A DNA stretch of 64,000 nt from positions 2,076,001-2,140,000 of the forward strand of contig OY282434.1 of NCBI GenBank assembly GCA_958296095.1, read 5' to 3'. The DNA comes from an uncultured Oligoflexales bacterium (GTDB taxonomy: Bacteria; Bdellovibrionota_B; Oligoflexia; Oligoflexales; JAPPIL01). Positions within the stretch are counted from its first letter, which is position 1. Each line of letters begins with the position of its first letter. Made by a program: the position numbers and the translations under genes. The notes under the pieces are model-generated. The model worked only from the letters and a program-made list of their open reading frames with translations, ran no database searches and was not told the DNA's origin. Shown here one piece after another: positions 1 through 7,510 of the stretch.

Positions 1-1
1 C

Positions 2-838
2 GGTATTGCCGCCCGCAGCTTGGAGCTGCACGACAAACTGGGGAGCGACGCGGTTGCCCACTTGTTGTTGTCGCGTGAAGACGAACAGGCCCTGCCTTGC
101 AACCCCAGTGCAGTATCGGCCCTACAGGACGACAGTCTTGGCGGCGGGCATCTGGATGCACAGCTGCTGTGCCAGCGTTTGCAACAGCTCAGCCCCGCGA
201 CACACGTTGCCGCGGCGGTCGAGCAGTTGTCTTGGCAGCAGGATAACAGCTGTGTGTTGCAATGTGGCGAGCAGCAGGTGCACAGCGAATTGGTAGTGCT
301 TGCCTGCCACCACCACCTGGTGGCACTGATGCCAGAGTTGCAGGAAATCGTTATCCCCTATAGCGACCAGTGGAGTAGTTATCGGGCCGCAGGTCATCAA
401 CTCAAGACGGGACTTGTCCTCACTGCCAATCACGGTCATGAATGGGCGGTGGTCGTTTCAGCAACAGAAATCCGTCTTGGCGGTGCACGTTTTCTGCGGC
501 GACTAGCGGGCACTGGCGATGCCGAACCCCGTGCCGAAGCCAAGATAAGTGCCTACCTGCAACAGCGCTTTTTGAAATTCTTGCCGGCGATCACCGCGCT
601 GCACTGTGAGCGCACTGTGCCGCTCATCGGGGTGCGACCTTGCGACGAACTGCCGCTTATCGGGCCTATGTATGGCAACGATCGCATTCTGCTGGCGACA
701 GGCTTCATGGGCAACGGCCTGAGCTGGGGATTTCAGGCGGGCAAGTGCCTGTCTGACTTGATTTGCCACGGGCATAGCGACACCCTGCCACGCCAGCTGT
801 GGCCAGAACGTCTGCGTGCCTTACCGACCGCGCCGTGA
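2..838 (+). CDS. FAD-dependent oxidoreductase of the DAO (D-amino acid oxidase) type, 5' end outside the window
   Basis: The reading frame is open from the first bases, so the N-terminus with its Rossmann FAD motif lies outside the window. The visible 279 residues look like the substrate and C-terminal FAD part of glycine/D-amino acid oxidases: a beta-rich middle, then GVRPCDELPLIGP and a closing LLATGFMGNGLSWGFQAGK, where the family carries its conserved glycine-rich FAD-contacting segment before the last helix. Members oxidise amines or amino acids with FAD; MnmC-like tRNA-modifying enzymes share the fold, and the substrate cannot be told. The stop overlaps the next gene by four bases (GTGA), suggesting translational coupling. 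Confidence 0.75.
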   Translation, partial: GIAARSLELHDKLGSDAVAHLLLSREDEQALPCNPSAVSALQDDSLGGGHLDAQLLCQRLQQLSPATHVAAAVEQLSWQQDNSCVLQCGEQQVHSELVVLACHHHLVALMPELQEIVIPYSDQWSSYRAAGHQLKTGLVLTANHGHEWAVVVSATEIRLGGARFLRRLAGTGDAEPRAEAKISAYLQQRFLKFLPAITALHCERTVPLIGVRPCDELPLIGPMYGNDRILLATGFMGNGLSWGFQAGKCLSDLICHGHSDTLPRQLWPERLRALPTAP

Positions 839-1095
839 GCGACAACGAACTCCCCCCCGCGCAACTCATCGCCGAATTCGTCCTCGCCCACAAAAACCGT
901 GGCTCTTTTCTTTCCTATCACGATTACTGCCTCATTCAAAAATGGCTCGACTACTGCCCTGAGGTTGATTTTCTGCTGCTACTGCTTTCCGACAAACTAC
1001 CCTCCCTGTTTGAACGCAACCCACGCAGTGCCTTGCAGCCTATCGATAAGACGATCATGCGCCGCCTCGCCCGACATACCGACCAACCTTCGTAA
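835..1095 (+). CDS. Small conserved-looking hypothetical protein
   Basis: This 86-residue protein probably starts at the GTG that overlaps the stop of the oxidoreductase (GTGA); a longer frame from 799 exists but would overlap more. It is Leu-rich and amphipathic, with a central segment containing DFLLLLLSDKLPSLFE, and has no signal peptide or recognisable motif. The coupling suggests an accessory protein of the oxidoreductase, but I do not recognise the family. Repeat sequence begins almost immediately after its stop codon. Confidence 0.55.
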   Translation: MSDNELPPAQLIAEFVLAHKNRGSFLSYHDYCLIQKWLDYCPEVDFLLLLLSDKLPSLFERNPRSALQPIDKTIMRRLARHTDQPS

Positions 1096-1280
1096 CACCC
1101 TGCGCTGCACGACTCTTTGTAAAGCTCGCTACGCTGCTTTTTTGTATCGCTCGCTTGCTAGCTCGCTGCTCGTCCTCGGACCTCCCTGTATTGCGTTGAG
1201 GCTTGCCCCCAAGCCCCTTTGCTTGCCCTCAGACCTCTCGGATGTTGAGCTGAGGTTTGCCTACCAAGAGCTCCATGAAG

Positions 1281-1406
1281 GGCACGGGGAGACCGTGCGA
1301 AAACCCGACCACAAATATTGCCGTATTGCCGTTAGTTTATTTTTTTGCACAGGGCATGTGCCTATACCTGTTGAGGTCGGGTTTCTCGGTAGGTCTGCGC
1401 CGTGCC
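1281..1406 (+). repeat. Module B hairpin element, copy 1
   Basis: The outer arms are GGCACGG (1281) and CCGTGCC (ending 1406). The inner arms AAACCCGACC and GGTCGGGTTT pair over 10 bp without mismatch. The apical part is the T-rich GCACAGGGCATGTGC type. The conserved tail AAGACAACGG follows. Confidence 0.8.
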
Positions 1407-1650
1407 AAGACAACGGAGGCATGGGCTAAGGAACTAGCTCCGCTCGCTCTTTGTCCCTCTCTGCTTGCCCTCAGGCCTTTCGGCTGTTGCGTTCGGGCTT
1501 GCCCACCGAGAGCGCCGTGGCGCGCTGCTCTTTGTAACGCTCGCTTCCTAGCCTCGCTGCTTGTCCTCGGACCTCTTGCTATTGCGTTCAGGCTTGCCCT
1601 CAGGCCTCTTTCTATCGCGTTCAAGCTTGCTCACCGAGAGCTTCATGAAC

Positions 1651-1777
1651 GGCACGGCAAGACCGTGCGAAAACTCGACCACAGATATTGCCATATTGCC
1701 GTTAGACTATGCTTTTAGATAAAAGTATGTGCTTATACATGCTCAGGTCGAGTTTCTCGGCAGGTCTGTGCCGTGCC
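1651..1777 (+). repeat. Module B hairpin element, copy 2
   Basis: The outer arms GGCACGGCA and TGCCGTGCC pair across about 120 bp. The inner arms are AAACTCGACC and GGTCGAGTTT, so the C-G pair of copy 1 is replaced by T-A and pairing is kept. The apical hairpin is CTTTTAGATAAAAG. The copy lies in the first 420-bp tandem unit. Confidence 0.8.
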
Positions 1778-2070
1778 AAGACAACGGAGATACGGGCTAA
1801 GGTGGCTAGCTCCGCTGCGCCGTGCCAAGATAACGGAGGCATGGGCTAAGGAACTAGCTCCGCTCGCTCTTTGTCCCTCTCTGCTTGCCCTCAGGCCTTT
1901 CGGCTGTTGCGTTCGGGCTTGCCCACCGAGAGCGCCGTGGCGCGCTGCTCTTTGTAACGCTCGCTTCCTAGCCTCGCTGCTTGTCCTCGGACCTCTTGCT
2001 ATTGCGTTCAGGCTTGCCCTCAGGCCTCTTTCTATCGCGTTCAAGCTTGCTCACCGAGAGCTTCATGAAC

Positions 2071-2197
2071 GGCACGGCAAGACCGTGCGAAAACTCGACC
2101 ACAGATATTGCCATATTGCCGTTAGATTATGCTTTTAGATAAAAGTATGTGCTTATACATGCTCAGGTCGAGTTTCTCGGCAGGTCTGTGCCGTGCC
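2071..2197 (+). repeat. Module B hairpin element, copy 3
   Basis: Copy 2 repeated in the second tandem unit, with one base difference in the apical region (TTAGATTAT against TTAGACTAT). Confidence 0.8.
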
Positions 2198-2435
2198 AAG
2201 ACAACGGAGATACGGGCTAAGGTGGCTAGCTCCGCTGCGCCGTGCCAAGACAACGGGGGCTTGTGCCAAGACAACGGAGCTGCGCACGACTCTTTGTAAC
2301 GCTCGCTGCGCTCGCTACGCTCGCTACGCTGCTTTTTGTATCGCTCGCTTCCTAGCTCGCTGCTTGCGCTCAGACCTCTCGTTATTGCGTTCAAGCTTGC
2401 TCTCAGGCTCTGTGCTTGTCATCAACCGTTCTGCA

Positions 2436-3203
2436 TCAGGGTTGTGCCTGGCGATCGGGGTGGTAATCGACCAAGACGGTGTCGGGATGGGCAATATCGC
2501 AGCTGTCGCCAAAGGCATGCACCGTAAGCAATCCCTCCCGCACCGCGGCATCCTCCGCACCATCGTCCGCCTTCATGTAGGCCATACAACCGAAAATGCG
2601 TCGGCCCGCGCTACTAGGCAGGGTAATATGTTGTGACACAGGTTGCCAGCGGGCATAGTCGCGCAGGTATTTCTTCAGAAAATGGTTAACATCGCTAGCT
2701 TCCAGCGTCGTCTTGGTTTCAACGATGACGAGATCACGCTCGCCGCTGACGATAATGTCGATCTGGCCATTTTCGAATTTGCCCTGCTTGTCCTGACAAC
2801 GCACCTTGATGTCGGGCAGGGTGTCGTTGAGGTTGAAGTCACCGTGGCGATTGAGGAGCTCAAGGATGCCCGACGCAATCACAAATTCCGCCAGTTTCCC
2901 CCACATATTGTACAACTTGCCCGCCTCGACGGCCACCACTCGGCGGTATTCCTCGCGTTCCTGCTCCCGCTTGGCATTGTATTCCTCGCGTTCCTTCTCC
3001 CGCTTGGCATCGTATTCCTTGCGTTCCTTATCCCGCTCCTTGCGTTCAGCGATCCGATCCTGGCGCTCTTTCTCTAGCTTGGCATCGTGTTCCTTGCGCT
3101 CTTCCTTGCGCTCTTGGCGTTCCTTCTCCAGAGCCGCCTCAACGCGGTCGGTGAACGCAGCCAGCTTGCTATCAATATACGAGGGCTTCTTGTCCGTGCT
3201 CAT
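2436..3203 (-). CDS. Coiled-coil protein with a PD-(D/E)XK nuclease-like domain (DUF3782-like)
   Basis: The 255-residue protein has two parts. Residues ~20-90 form a highly charged coiled coil with imperfect RKEERKEHDAKLEKERQ-type repeats. Residues ~95-250 are a compact domain in which QIDIIVSGERDLVIVETKTT matches the D-x(n)-E-x-K signature of PD-(D/E)XK enzymes. This architecture is known from DUF3782-type proteins whose function is unclear; nuclease activity is inferred from the motif. It is the only one of three PD-(D/E)XK-type genes in the first 9 kb with an intact core. Its stop codon lies at the edge of the repeat block and its start faces another repeat block. Confidence 0.75.
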   Translation of the reverse strand: MSTDKKPSYIDSKLAAFTDRVEAALEKERQERKEERKEHDAKLEKERQDRIAERKERDKERKEYDAKREKEREEYNAKREQEREEYRRVVAVEAGKLYNMWGKLAEFVIASGILELLNRHGDFNLNDTLPDIKVRCQDKQGKFENGQIDIIVSGERDLVIVETKTTLEASDVNHFLKKYLRDYARWQPVSQHITLPSSAGRRIFGCMAYMKADDGAEDAAVREGLLTVHAFGDSCDIAHPDTVLVDYHPDRQAQP

Positions 3204-3239
3204 CGCTTAACTATCCTCACTCAAGTTCCATCTGCTAAT

Positions 3240-3600
3240 ATACCACGACGATGCGAATCATGCTACGCGCTGCGCTGCGCTGCGCTACGCTGCGCGGCGC
3301 GGCTTTTTTGTAACGCTCGCTTCCTAGCTCGCTTCGCTCGCTACGCTGCTTTTTGTATCGCTCGCTCTACGAGGCTTTTTTGCCGCTTTCTCGCTCGCTA
3401 CGCTCGCTGGACTTTTTGCCGCTTTCTCGCTCCACTCGCTGCTTGTTCTCATATCTCCCTGTGTTGCGTTCAGGACTGCCCCCAAGTCTCTTTGCTTGTT
3501 CTCAAACCGCTCGGCTATTGCGTTCAGGTTTGCTCTCAGGCTTCTCGCGGTTGCCCCCAAGTCTCTCGGTGGTTGCGTTTGTAGTGACCCTCTGAAAAAC
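3240..3600. repeat. Module A repeats
   Basis: Several module A cores (GTAACGCTCGCTTCCTAGC near 3312 and variants with GCCGCTTTCTCGCT) are followed by the CTCAGACC and TGCGTTCAGG lines. There is no module B hairpin and no gene. The block ends abruptly at AT-rich DNA near 3600. Confidence 0.85.
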
Positions 3601-3880
3601 ACCCAATATTCGCGTTAACGACAGCCGCATGATTATGTTTAAGCACCTTATTCCAAGTTCTCTAAAAATATACTTGCTTCTCACCAACTAATTACTTGGC
3701 ATTCTTAGGTGTGTTTATTGGAGAGTAGTAAACAGTCTTTTTGAATTAATTTTTCACGTCTAAAGTTGGATTTTTTTTCGCTTTTTGAGAGAATAGGGGT
3801 AGTATAAGTTTTGGTTTTGTGGTCAAATACGTAAGTATGTGGTTCACGTTTTAGACAATCGTTTTTTTGGAGGAGAGGTC
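3601..3880 (+). other. AT-rich intergenic leader upstream of the expressed lipoprotein gene
   Basis: Base composition drops sharply to AT-rich here, with poly-T runs near 3770. This is the only unique sequence upstream of the lipoprotein gene at 3881, so its promoter should be here, but I could not fix a convincing -35/-10 pair. A strong ribosome binding site (GGAGGAGAGG, 3869-3878) closes the region. Confidence 0.4.
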
Positions 3881-4774
3881 ATGTCGTTTAGAGTTTGGTT
3901 TTTGAGGATGGTGTGGATCGTCGCTGCTGCTGTAGCTCTAGGCGGCTGTGGTGATGACGATGACAATGGTGATGATGAGAATGGCAATGGTGAGGGTGGG
4001 CCGAAGTTGGCGGTTGCTGCTGATCCCGCTAGTGTTCCTGCTACTGCTGAGGGTACTGCTAGGAAGGTGAAGGTTACGGCGACTATTTCGGGTAAGCCTG
4101 AGGGTGATGAGGTTGAGGTTGAGGTAACATTGAGTGTTAAGTGCGGCACTGATGATTACGCAGTAAAAGCTGAGGATAGCAAGAAGAATATCAAAGGCGA
4201 TGGCTCTGCGTCTTGGGATCTGGAAGGGCTTCCTGATGTCGAAACAGGAACAGATTCAGCAAACATTACTTGCACACTGACGGCGAAGGCGGAGTCTTTT
4301 GATGACGCTACAGGCACATTCACCCTAGCGAAAGAAGCTCCTGCTGCTCCTGGTGGGGGTACGCCTAGTTGGGGGCTTACGCTCATCAGTGATGAGAACG
4401 GTACTGCCCTTGCAGCCGCTGCTAACGATGATAACGATAATAGCACTGATTTCATGGTTGGGGTAACTGTGTCTAAGGGTGCGGGTGATACGGTTACTGG
4501 TAGTGGTTTCAAAGTTGAGCTGAAGTATTTTTGTCAAGCTGACGCCACGCCTGAAATTCCAGAAACAGGGGTGACGTGGCGTTTATTTACTACAGCCGAT
4601 TGGGCTGTAACCACTAGCACCAGCTTCGATGCCAATAAAAGTCATCTAGCACCAAAGGCTGCTCAACACAATGCTAGTGCTGGCCAAGACTGCTACATCA
4701 GAGCTGAAGCTACGATAGGTGGAACGCCGGTAACCAGCGACCCAGTAAAATTTATCGACAGCGCCACCGCCTAA
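3881..4774 (+). CDS. Expressed lipoprotein of a switchable pair
   Basis: The ATG at 3881 follows GGAGGAGAGGTC, a strong ribosome binding site. The first ~21 residues are a type II signal peptide with lipobox ALGGC, then an acidic D/N/G linker (GDDDDNGDDENGNGEG) typical of surface-tethered lipoproteins. Residues ~45-160 form a beta-rich, Ig-like domain with paired cysteines. The last ~137 residues form a second domain with conserved Cys (KYFCQAD, QDCYIRAEA). Bases 3921-4362, covering the lipobox and first domain, are a perfect inverted copy of 5241-5682. The second domain differs from its partner. I infer a surface protein whose C-terminal domain can be exchanged; binding function is unknown. 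Confidence 0.85.
   Translation: MSFRVWFLRMVWIVAAAVALGGCGDDDDNGDDENGNGEGGPKLAVAADPASVPATAEGTARKVKVTATISGKPEGDEVEVEVTLSVKCGTDDYAVKAEDSKKNIKGDGSASWDLEGLPDVETGTDSANITCTLTAKAESFDDATGTFTLAKEAPAAPGGGTPSWGLTLISDENGTALAAAANDDNDNSTDFMVGVTVSKGAGDTVTGSGFKVELKYFCQADATPEIPETGVTWRLFTTADWAVTTSTSFDANKSHLAPKAAQHNASAGQDCYIRAEATIGGTPVTSDPVKFIDSATA
3921..4362 (+). repeat. Left arm of a 442-bp perfect inverted repeat
   Basis: This arm covers the end of the signal peptide, the lipobox and the first domain of the expressed lipoprotein. I compared it by eye with the reverse complement of 5241-5682 and found no mismatch. The arms face each other across 878 bp holding the two different C-terminal domains and a shared terminator. 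Confidence 0.9.
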
Positions 4775-4792
4775 CAATAACAAACAAGACAC

Positions 4793-4828
4793 TAAAAAAA
4801 GGGGGAGGCCAGGCCTCCCCTTTTTTCG
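4793..4828. terminator. Bidirectional rho-independent terminator
   Basis: A GC-rich perfect hairpin, GGGGAGGCC and GGCCTCCCC, is flanked by a run of A on the left and a run of T on the right, so it can stop transcription in both directions. It sits between the convergent ends of the two lipoprotein frames, inside the segment that would be inverted, and would serve whichever C-terminal domain is in the expressed position. Confidence 0.9.
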
Positions 4829-4849
4829 TCACACCCTATTTCTAATTAT

Positions 4850-5680
4850 TTAGCTACCCTTTTGCACATAGACATGGGCACTTACATCCTCGCGAGGATC
4901 ACCAGATCCGACTTTAGCTGTAGCACGTAAGTAGCAGTGTTCATTTTCAGTCCAATCCGGCTCCGGGAATGCAACCATACCAGTTTTCTTAGACGCTGCA
5001 TCTATCGCAAATGTGACTGCCGTGTCTGTTGGTCTAATTGCCATTGGAGAAGAAAAGTTGGCATCACTAACGGGATCTTGCACATCAGCAAAGCACTTCC
5101 ATTCGAGTGTCACAGTGACAGCCGATGTTAGAGTACCTGTTCCCTCAGCTATGACCTCGATCTGACCGTTATTAGGCCAGCTATCGTCAGTAGCATCACT
5201 AGCAACATCAGTTATACCAGCGAACTTGAGTATAAAGGCAGTACCCCCACCAGGAGCAGCAGGAGCTTCTTTCGCTAGGGTGAATGTGCCTGTAGCGTCA
5301 TCAAAAGACTCCGCCTTCGCCGTCAGTGTGCAAGTAATGTTTGCTGAATCTGTTCCTGTTTCGACATCAGGAAGCCCTTCCAGATCCCAAGACGCAGAGC
5401 CATCGCCTTTGATATTCTTCTTGCTATCCTCAGCTTTTACTGCGTAATCATCAGTGCCGCACTTAACACTCAATGTTACCTCAACCTCAACCTCATCACC
5501 CTCAGGCTTACCCGAAATAGTCGCCGTAACCTTCACCTTCCTAGCAGTACCCTCAGCAGTAGCAGGAACACTAGCGGGATCAGCAGCAACCGCCAACTTC
5601 GGCCCACCCTCACCATTGCCATTCTCATCATCACCATTGTCATCGTCATCACCACAGCCGCCTAGAGCTACAGCAGCAGC
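4850..5680 (-). pseudogene. Silent lipoprotein cassette lacking start and signal peptide
   Basis: Read leftwards from 5680, the frame begins at the lipobox (VALGGCGDDDD) and is identical to the expressed copy through APAAPGGGT. It then encodes a different ~130-residue C-terminal domain that is still related (LEWKCFADVQ, EHCYLRATAK) and ends before the shared terminator. The part that would encode the start codon, ribosome binding site and signal peptide is replaced by module A repeat at 5683. As it stands there is no credible translation start; a TTG near 5596 has no signal peptide. I infer a silent donor rather than simple decay, because the frame is intact over about 270 codons. Confidence 0.8.
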
Positions 5681-5682
5681 GA
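5241..5682 (-). repeat. Right arm of the 442-bp inverted repeat
   Basis: Reverse complement of 3921-4362. Its outer end coincides with the junction to module A repeat and its inner end with the switch point GGTGGGGGTAC, after which the two C-terminal domains diverge. Confidence 0.9.
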
Positions 5683-5966
5683 GCGGAGCGAGAAAGCGGC
5701 AAAAAGTCCAGCGAGCGTAGCCGAGCGATACAATAGAGTCGCAGCGCAGCTGGGCGCAGCGCGGCCCTACCGAGAAACTCGCCCTGAGTGGGAGTAGGCA
5801 CAGGCTTTATGCAAAAAAATAACTGAACGCAATAGCAAGAGGTCTGAGGGCAAGGAGCGAGGGAGCTAGAAAGCGGCAAAAAAGCCTCGTAGAGCGAGCG
5901 GGACAGAAAGCATCGCGCAGCGATGAGCTAGGAAGCTAGCGTTACAGAAAGCCGCGCGCCACGGCA
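5683..5966 (-). repeat. Module A repeats with a module B remnant
   Basis: The block is in minus orientation: GAGCGAGAAAGCGGCAAAAAG near 5686, a remnant of the right half of a module B element at about 5760-5826 (the CGAGAAACTCGCCC arm and the GCAAAAAAAT apical strand), then more module A up to the stop of the Rpn-like gene at 5967. Confidence 0.8.
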
Positions 5967-6539
5967 CTAGGCACGTTTGCGTTTGAGCTTGGTCAGGTCA
6001 CCGCGTTTGAGGCCTGTCGTGCGGCAAACGACCTCAATGCTCATGCCCTCCTCAAGCATGCGCAATGCTACCTTGGCTCTGCCCTTGGCCTCGCCCTCGG
6101 CTTTGCCCTCGGCTTTGCCCTCGGCCTTGCCCTCGGCTTTGCCTTCGGCCTTGCCCTCGGCTTTGCCTTCGGCCTTGCCCTCGGCTAGTCCCTTCTTAAA
6201 GCCCTGCTCAAGCCAGCCCTCTTGACCAATTTTGATGGTGCGCATTAGTCTGTCCTCTACTTTGTTGATACAACCAGCCTCGATTTCCTCTAGCAGACCC
6301 ATGTCGAAACCGCCATCGGATTCGACAAGACAATTGGTTACCTGCCCCGTCAATCTTACTCTGTCTTCCGCAGGCAGAGCAAGACTGCCGACGAAAAATT
6401 CCCCGATCGCCTCTCTATTCAACTGTCGCAGGCTACGCATGCCGAGGAGATAGGGATGCGAGCTGGGAAACACAGTCTGTAGTGTCTCGGCAGTTTGCTT
6501 GGCAAAATCGAATAGCAAGTAGCCAAAATTAAGGCTGAC

Positions 6540-6620
6540 CTCGCTACGCTACGCGGCTCTTTAGTAACGCTCGCTTTCTAGCTCGCTGCTTGTCCTCAGA
6601 CCACTCTTCTTGCCCTCTCA
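6540..6620 (+). repeat. Module A insertion in Rpn locus A (second)
   Basis: This short copy, AGTAACGCTCGCTTTCTAGC with GCTTGTCCTCAGACCAC, lies between the middle and C-terminal pieces of the Rpn-like gene. Confidence 0.75.
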
Positions 6621-6719
6621 AGCTTGCTCTTCGCCGTGGAAACAACGATCGGCACAACCTCGTCGGCAGCCTCCGCGTAAAGAACGGTTTGGTAGGAAAG
6701 CAGTTGCTGGAAGATATGC

Positions 6720-6800
6720 TTGCTCTTCGCTGCGCGGCTCTTTGTATCGCTCGCTTTCTAGCTCGCTCTTTGCACTCAGACCTCTTGCTTTTGCGTTCAA
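6720..6800 (+). repeat. Module A insertion in Rpn locus A (first)
   Basis: This short copy (GTATCGCTCGCTTTCTAGC then CACTCAGACCTCTTG) sits exactly where the nuclease core of the Rpn-like protein should be. Confidence 0.75.
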
Positions 6801-7149
6801 GCTTGCTCTCTAGTTATCTGCTCACCCTCGGCATCAGTAAACACCGTCGTCTCGAATTTAAGTGTGCGGAAGTCGAACTGTGCAGCTCGCTCCTGGCCGA
6901 GCAAGAACTTGAGCAGTTCTGTGGCTAGTTTTACGTTGCGGGTAAATGCCGCCGTAAACAGGGCATTGTGCAGAGCACGTTTTGACATGATGTGCCTTCC
7001 GTTGTTTCCGTTGGAGCGTTATCATACAGTGAGCTTAGCATCGAAGCTAAGCGAGTTGCCACGGAATAGCAACTGAGATTTGATACTGCTATCTTTCGGA
7101 GCCTCTCAAGGCATGGGCAGTGATATGATCCCGATTGTTTTAGCCAAGA

Positions 7150-7450
7150 CCACTAAGAACCCACGGCAAGCCCGAACGCAATAGCCGAGAGACTTGATGA
7201 CAAAGAGCTAGGAAGCGAGCGTTACAAAAAAGCCGTAGCGCAGCGAACGGTCTCACCGCGCCCTTCATGTGGCTCTCTGAGTGCAGGCCTGAACGCAATC
7301 ACGAGGAGTCTGATGGCAAACTTAAATGCAACACAGGGAGATCAGAGCGCAAGCAGCGAGTGGAGCGAGAAAGCGGCAAAAAGTCCAGCGAGCGTAGCGA
7401 GCGAGAAAGCGGCAAAAAAGCCTCGTAGACGAGCGATACAAAGAGCCGCG
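7150..7450 (-). repeat. Module A repeats in minus orientation with a module B fragment
   Basis: Several module A cores (GCTAGGAAGCGAGCGTTAC near 7208, GAAAGCGGCAAAAAGTCC near 7370) surround a left-arm fragment of module B (GGTCTCACCGCGCCCTTCATG near 7240). The region 6989-7149 before it is unique: it should contain the promoter of Rpn locus A and includes the palindrome GCTTAG/CTAAGC near 7031-7050. No gene is visible. Confidence 0.8.
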
Positions 7451-7510
7451 TAGCCAAACACCTCTGCCACGTGCTACCTTATCTATAGAGGCAACATACT
7501 AGGAGTAACC

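Larger units (their letters stand above)
1395..2250 (+). repeat. Tandem duplication with a 420-bp period
   Basis: Positions 1395-1830 and 1815-2250 are the same sequence shifted by 420 bp. I see two differences, at 1411/1831 and near 1706/2126. Each unit holds one module A and one module B hairpin, so the unit of duplication is the composite repeat. The near identity points to recent unequal recombination. Confidence 0.9.
1096..2435. repeat. Mosaic of module A and module B repeats
   Basis: There is no credible gene in this 1.3-kb stretch. It is built from module A (core GTAACGCTCGCTTCCTAGC, followed by lines such as CCTCAGACCTCTCGCTATTG) and three copies of the module B hairpin. Minus-strand open frames rich in Arg, Ser and Ala run through it, but they recur in identical form wherever the repeat occurs and lack start signals. 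The block lies between the 3' ends of two convergent genes. Confidence 0.9.
5967..6988 (-). pseudogene. Rpn/YhgA-like recombination-promoting nuclease, split by two repeats (locus A)
   Basis: Three homologous pieces occur in order. The N-terminus (6988-6797) has the family opening HNALFTAAFTRNVKLATELL and FDFRTLKFE. A middle piece (about 6715-6615) reads HIFQQLLSYQTVLYAEAADE. The C-terminus (6518-5967) contains eight or so GKAE/GEAK units and a terminal helix-turn-helix-like segment. Module A repeat separates the pieces at about 6720-6800 and 6540-6620. The N-terminal and middle pieces share a frame but are divided by stops; the C-terminal piece is in another frame. The catalytic region with the D and E-x-K residues, expected between the first two pieces, is missing. 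Rpn proteins are PD-(D/E)XK nucleases linked to RecA-independent recombination. Confidence 0.75.

Noticed and set aside
1281-1330. Resemblance of the module B left arm (GAGACCGTRCGAAAAC) to group II intron domain V
   Set aside because: The second strand of domain V (CGTACGGTTC) is missing, no reverse transcriptase is nearby, and the arm pairs with a distant strand instead.
1337-2394. Arg/Ser/Ala-rich minus-strand open frames of 90-105 codons in the repeat block
   Set aside because: They are shadows of the repeats: the same peptide lines recur wherever module A occurs, with no ribosome binding site. Only inside the Rpn locus B gene is this frame part of a coding region.
6067-6190. Plus-strand open frame of Leu/Ala/Pro repeats
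   Set aside because: It is the antisense of the GKAE-repeat region of the Rpn-like C-terminus, which has the family architecture.
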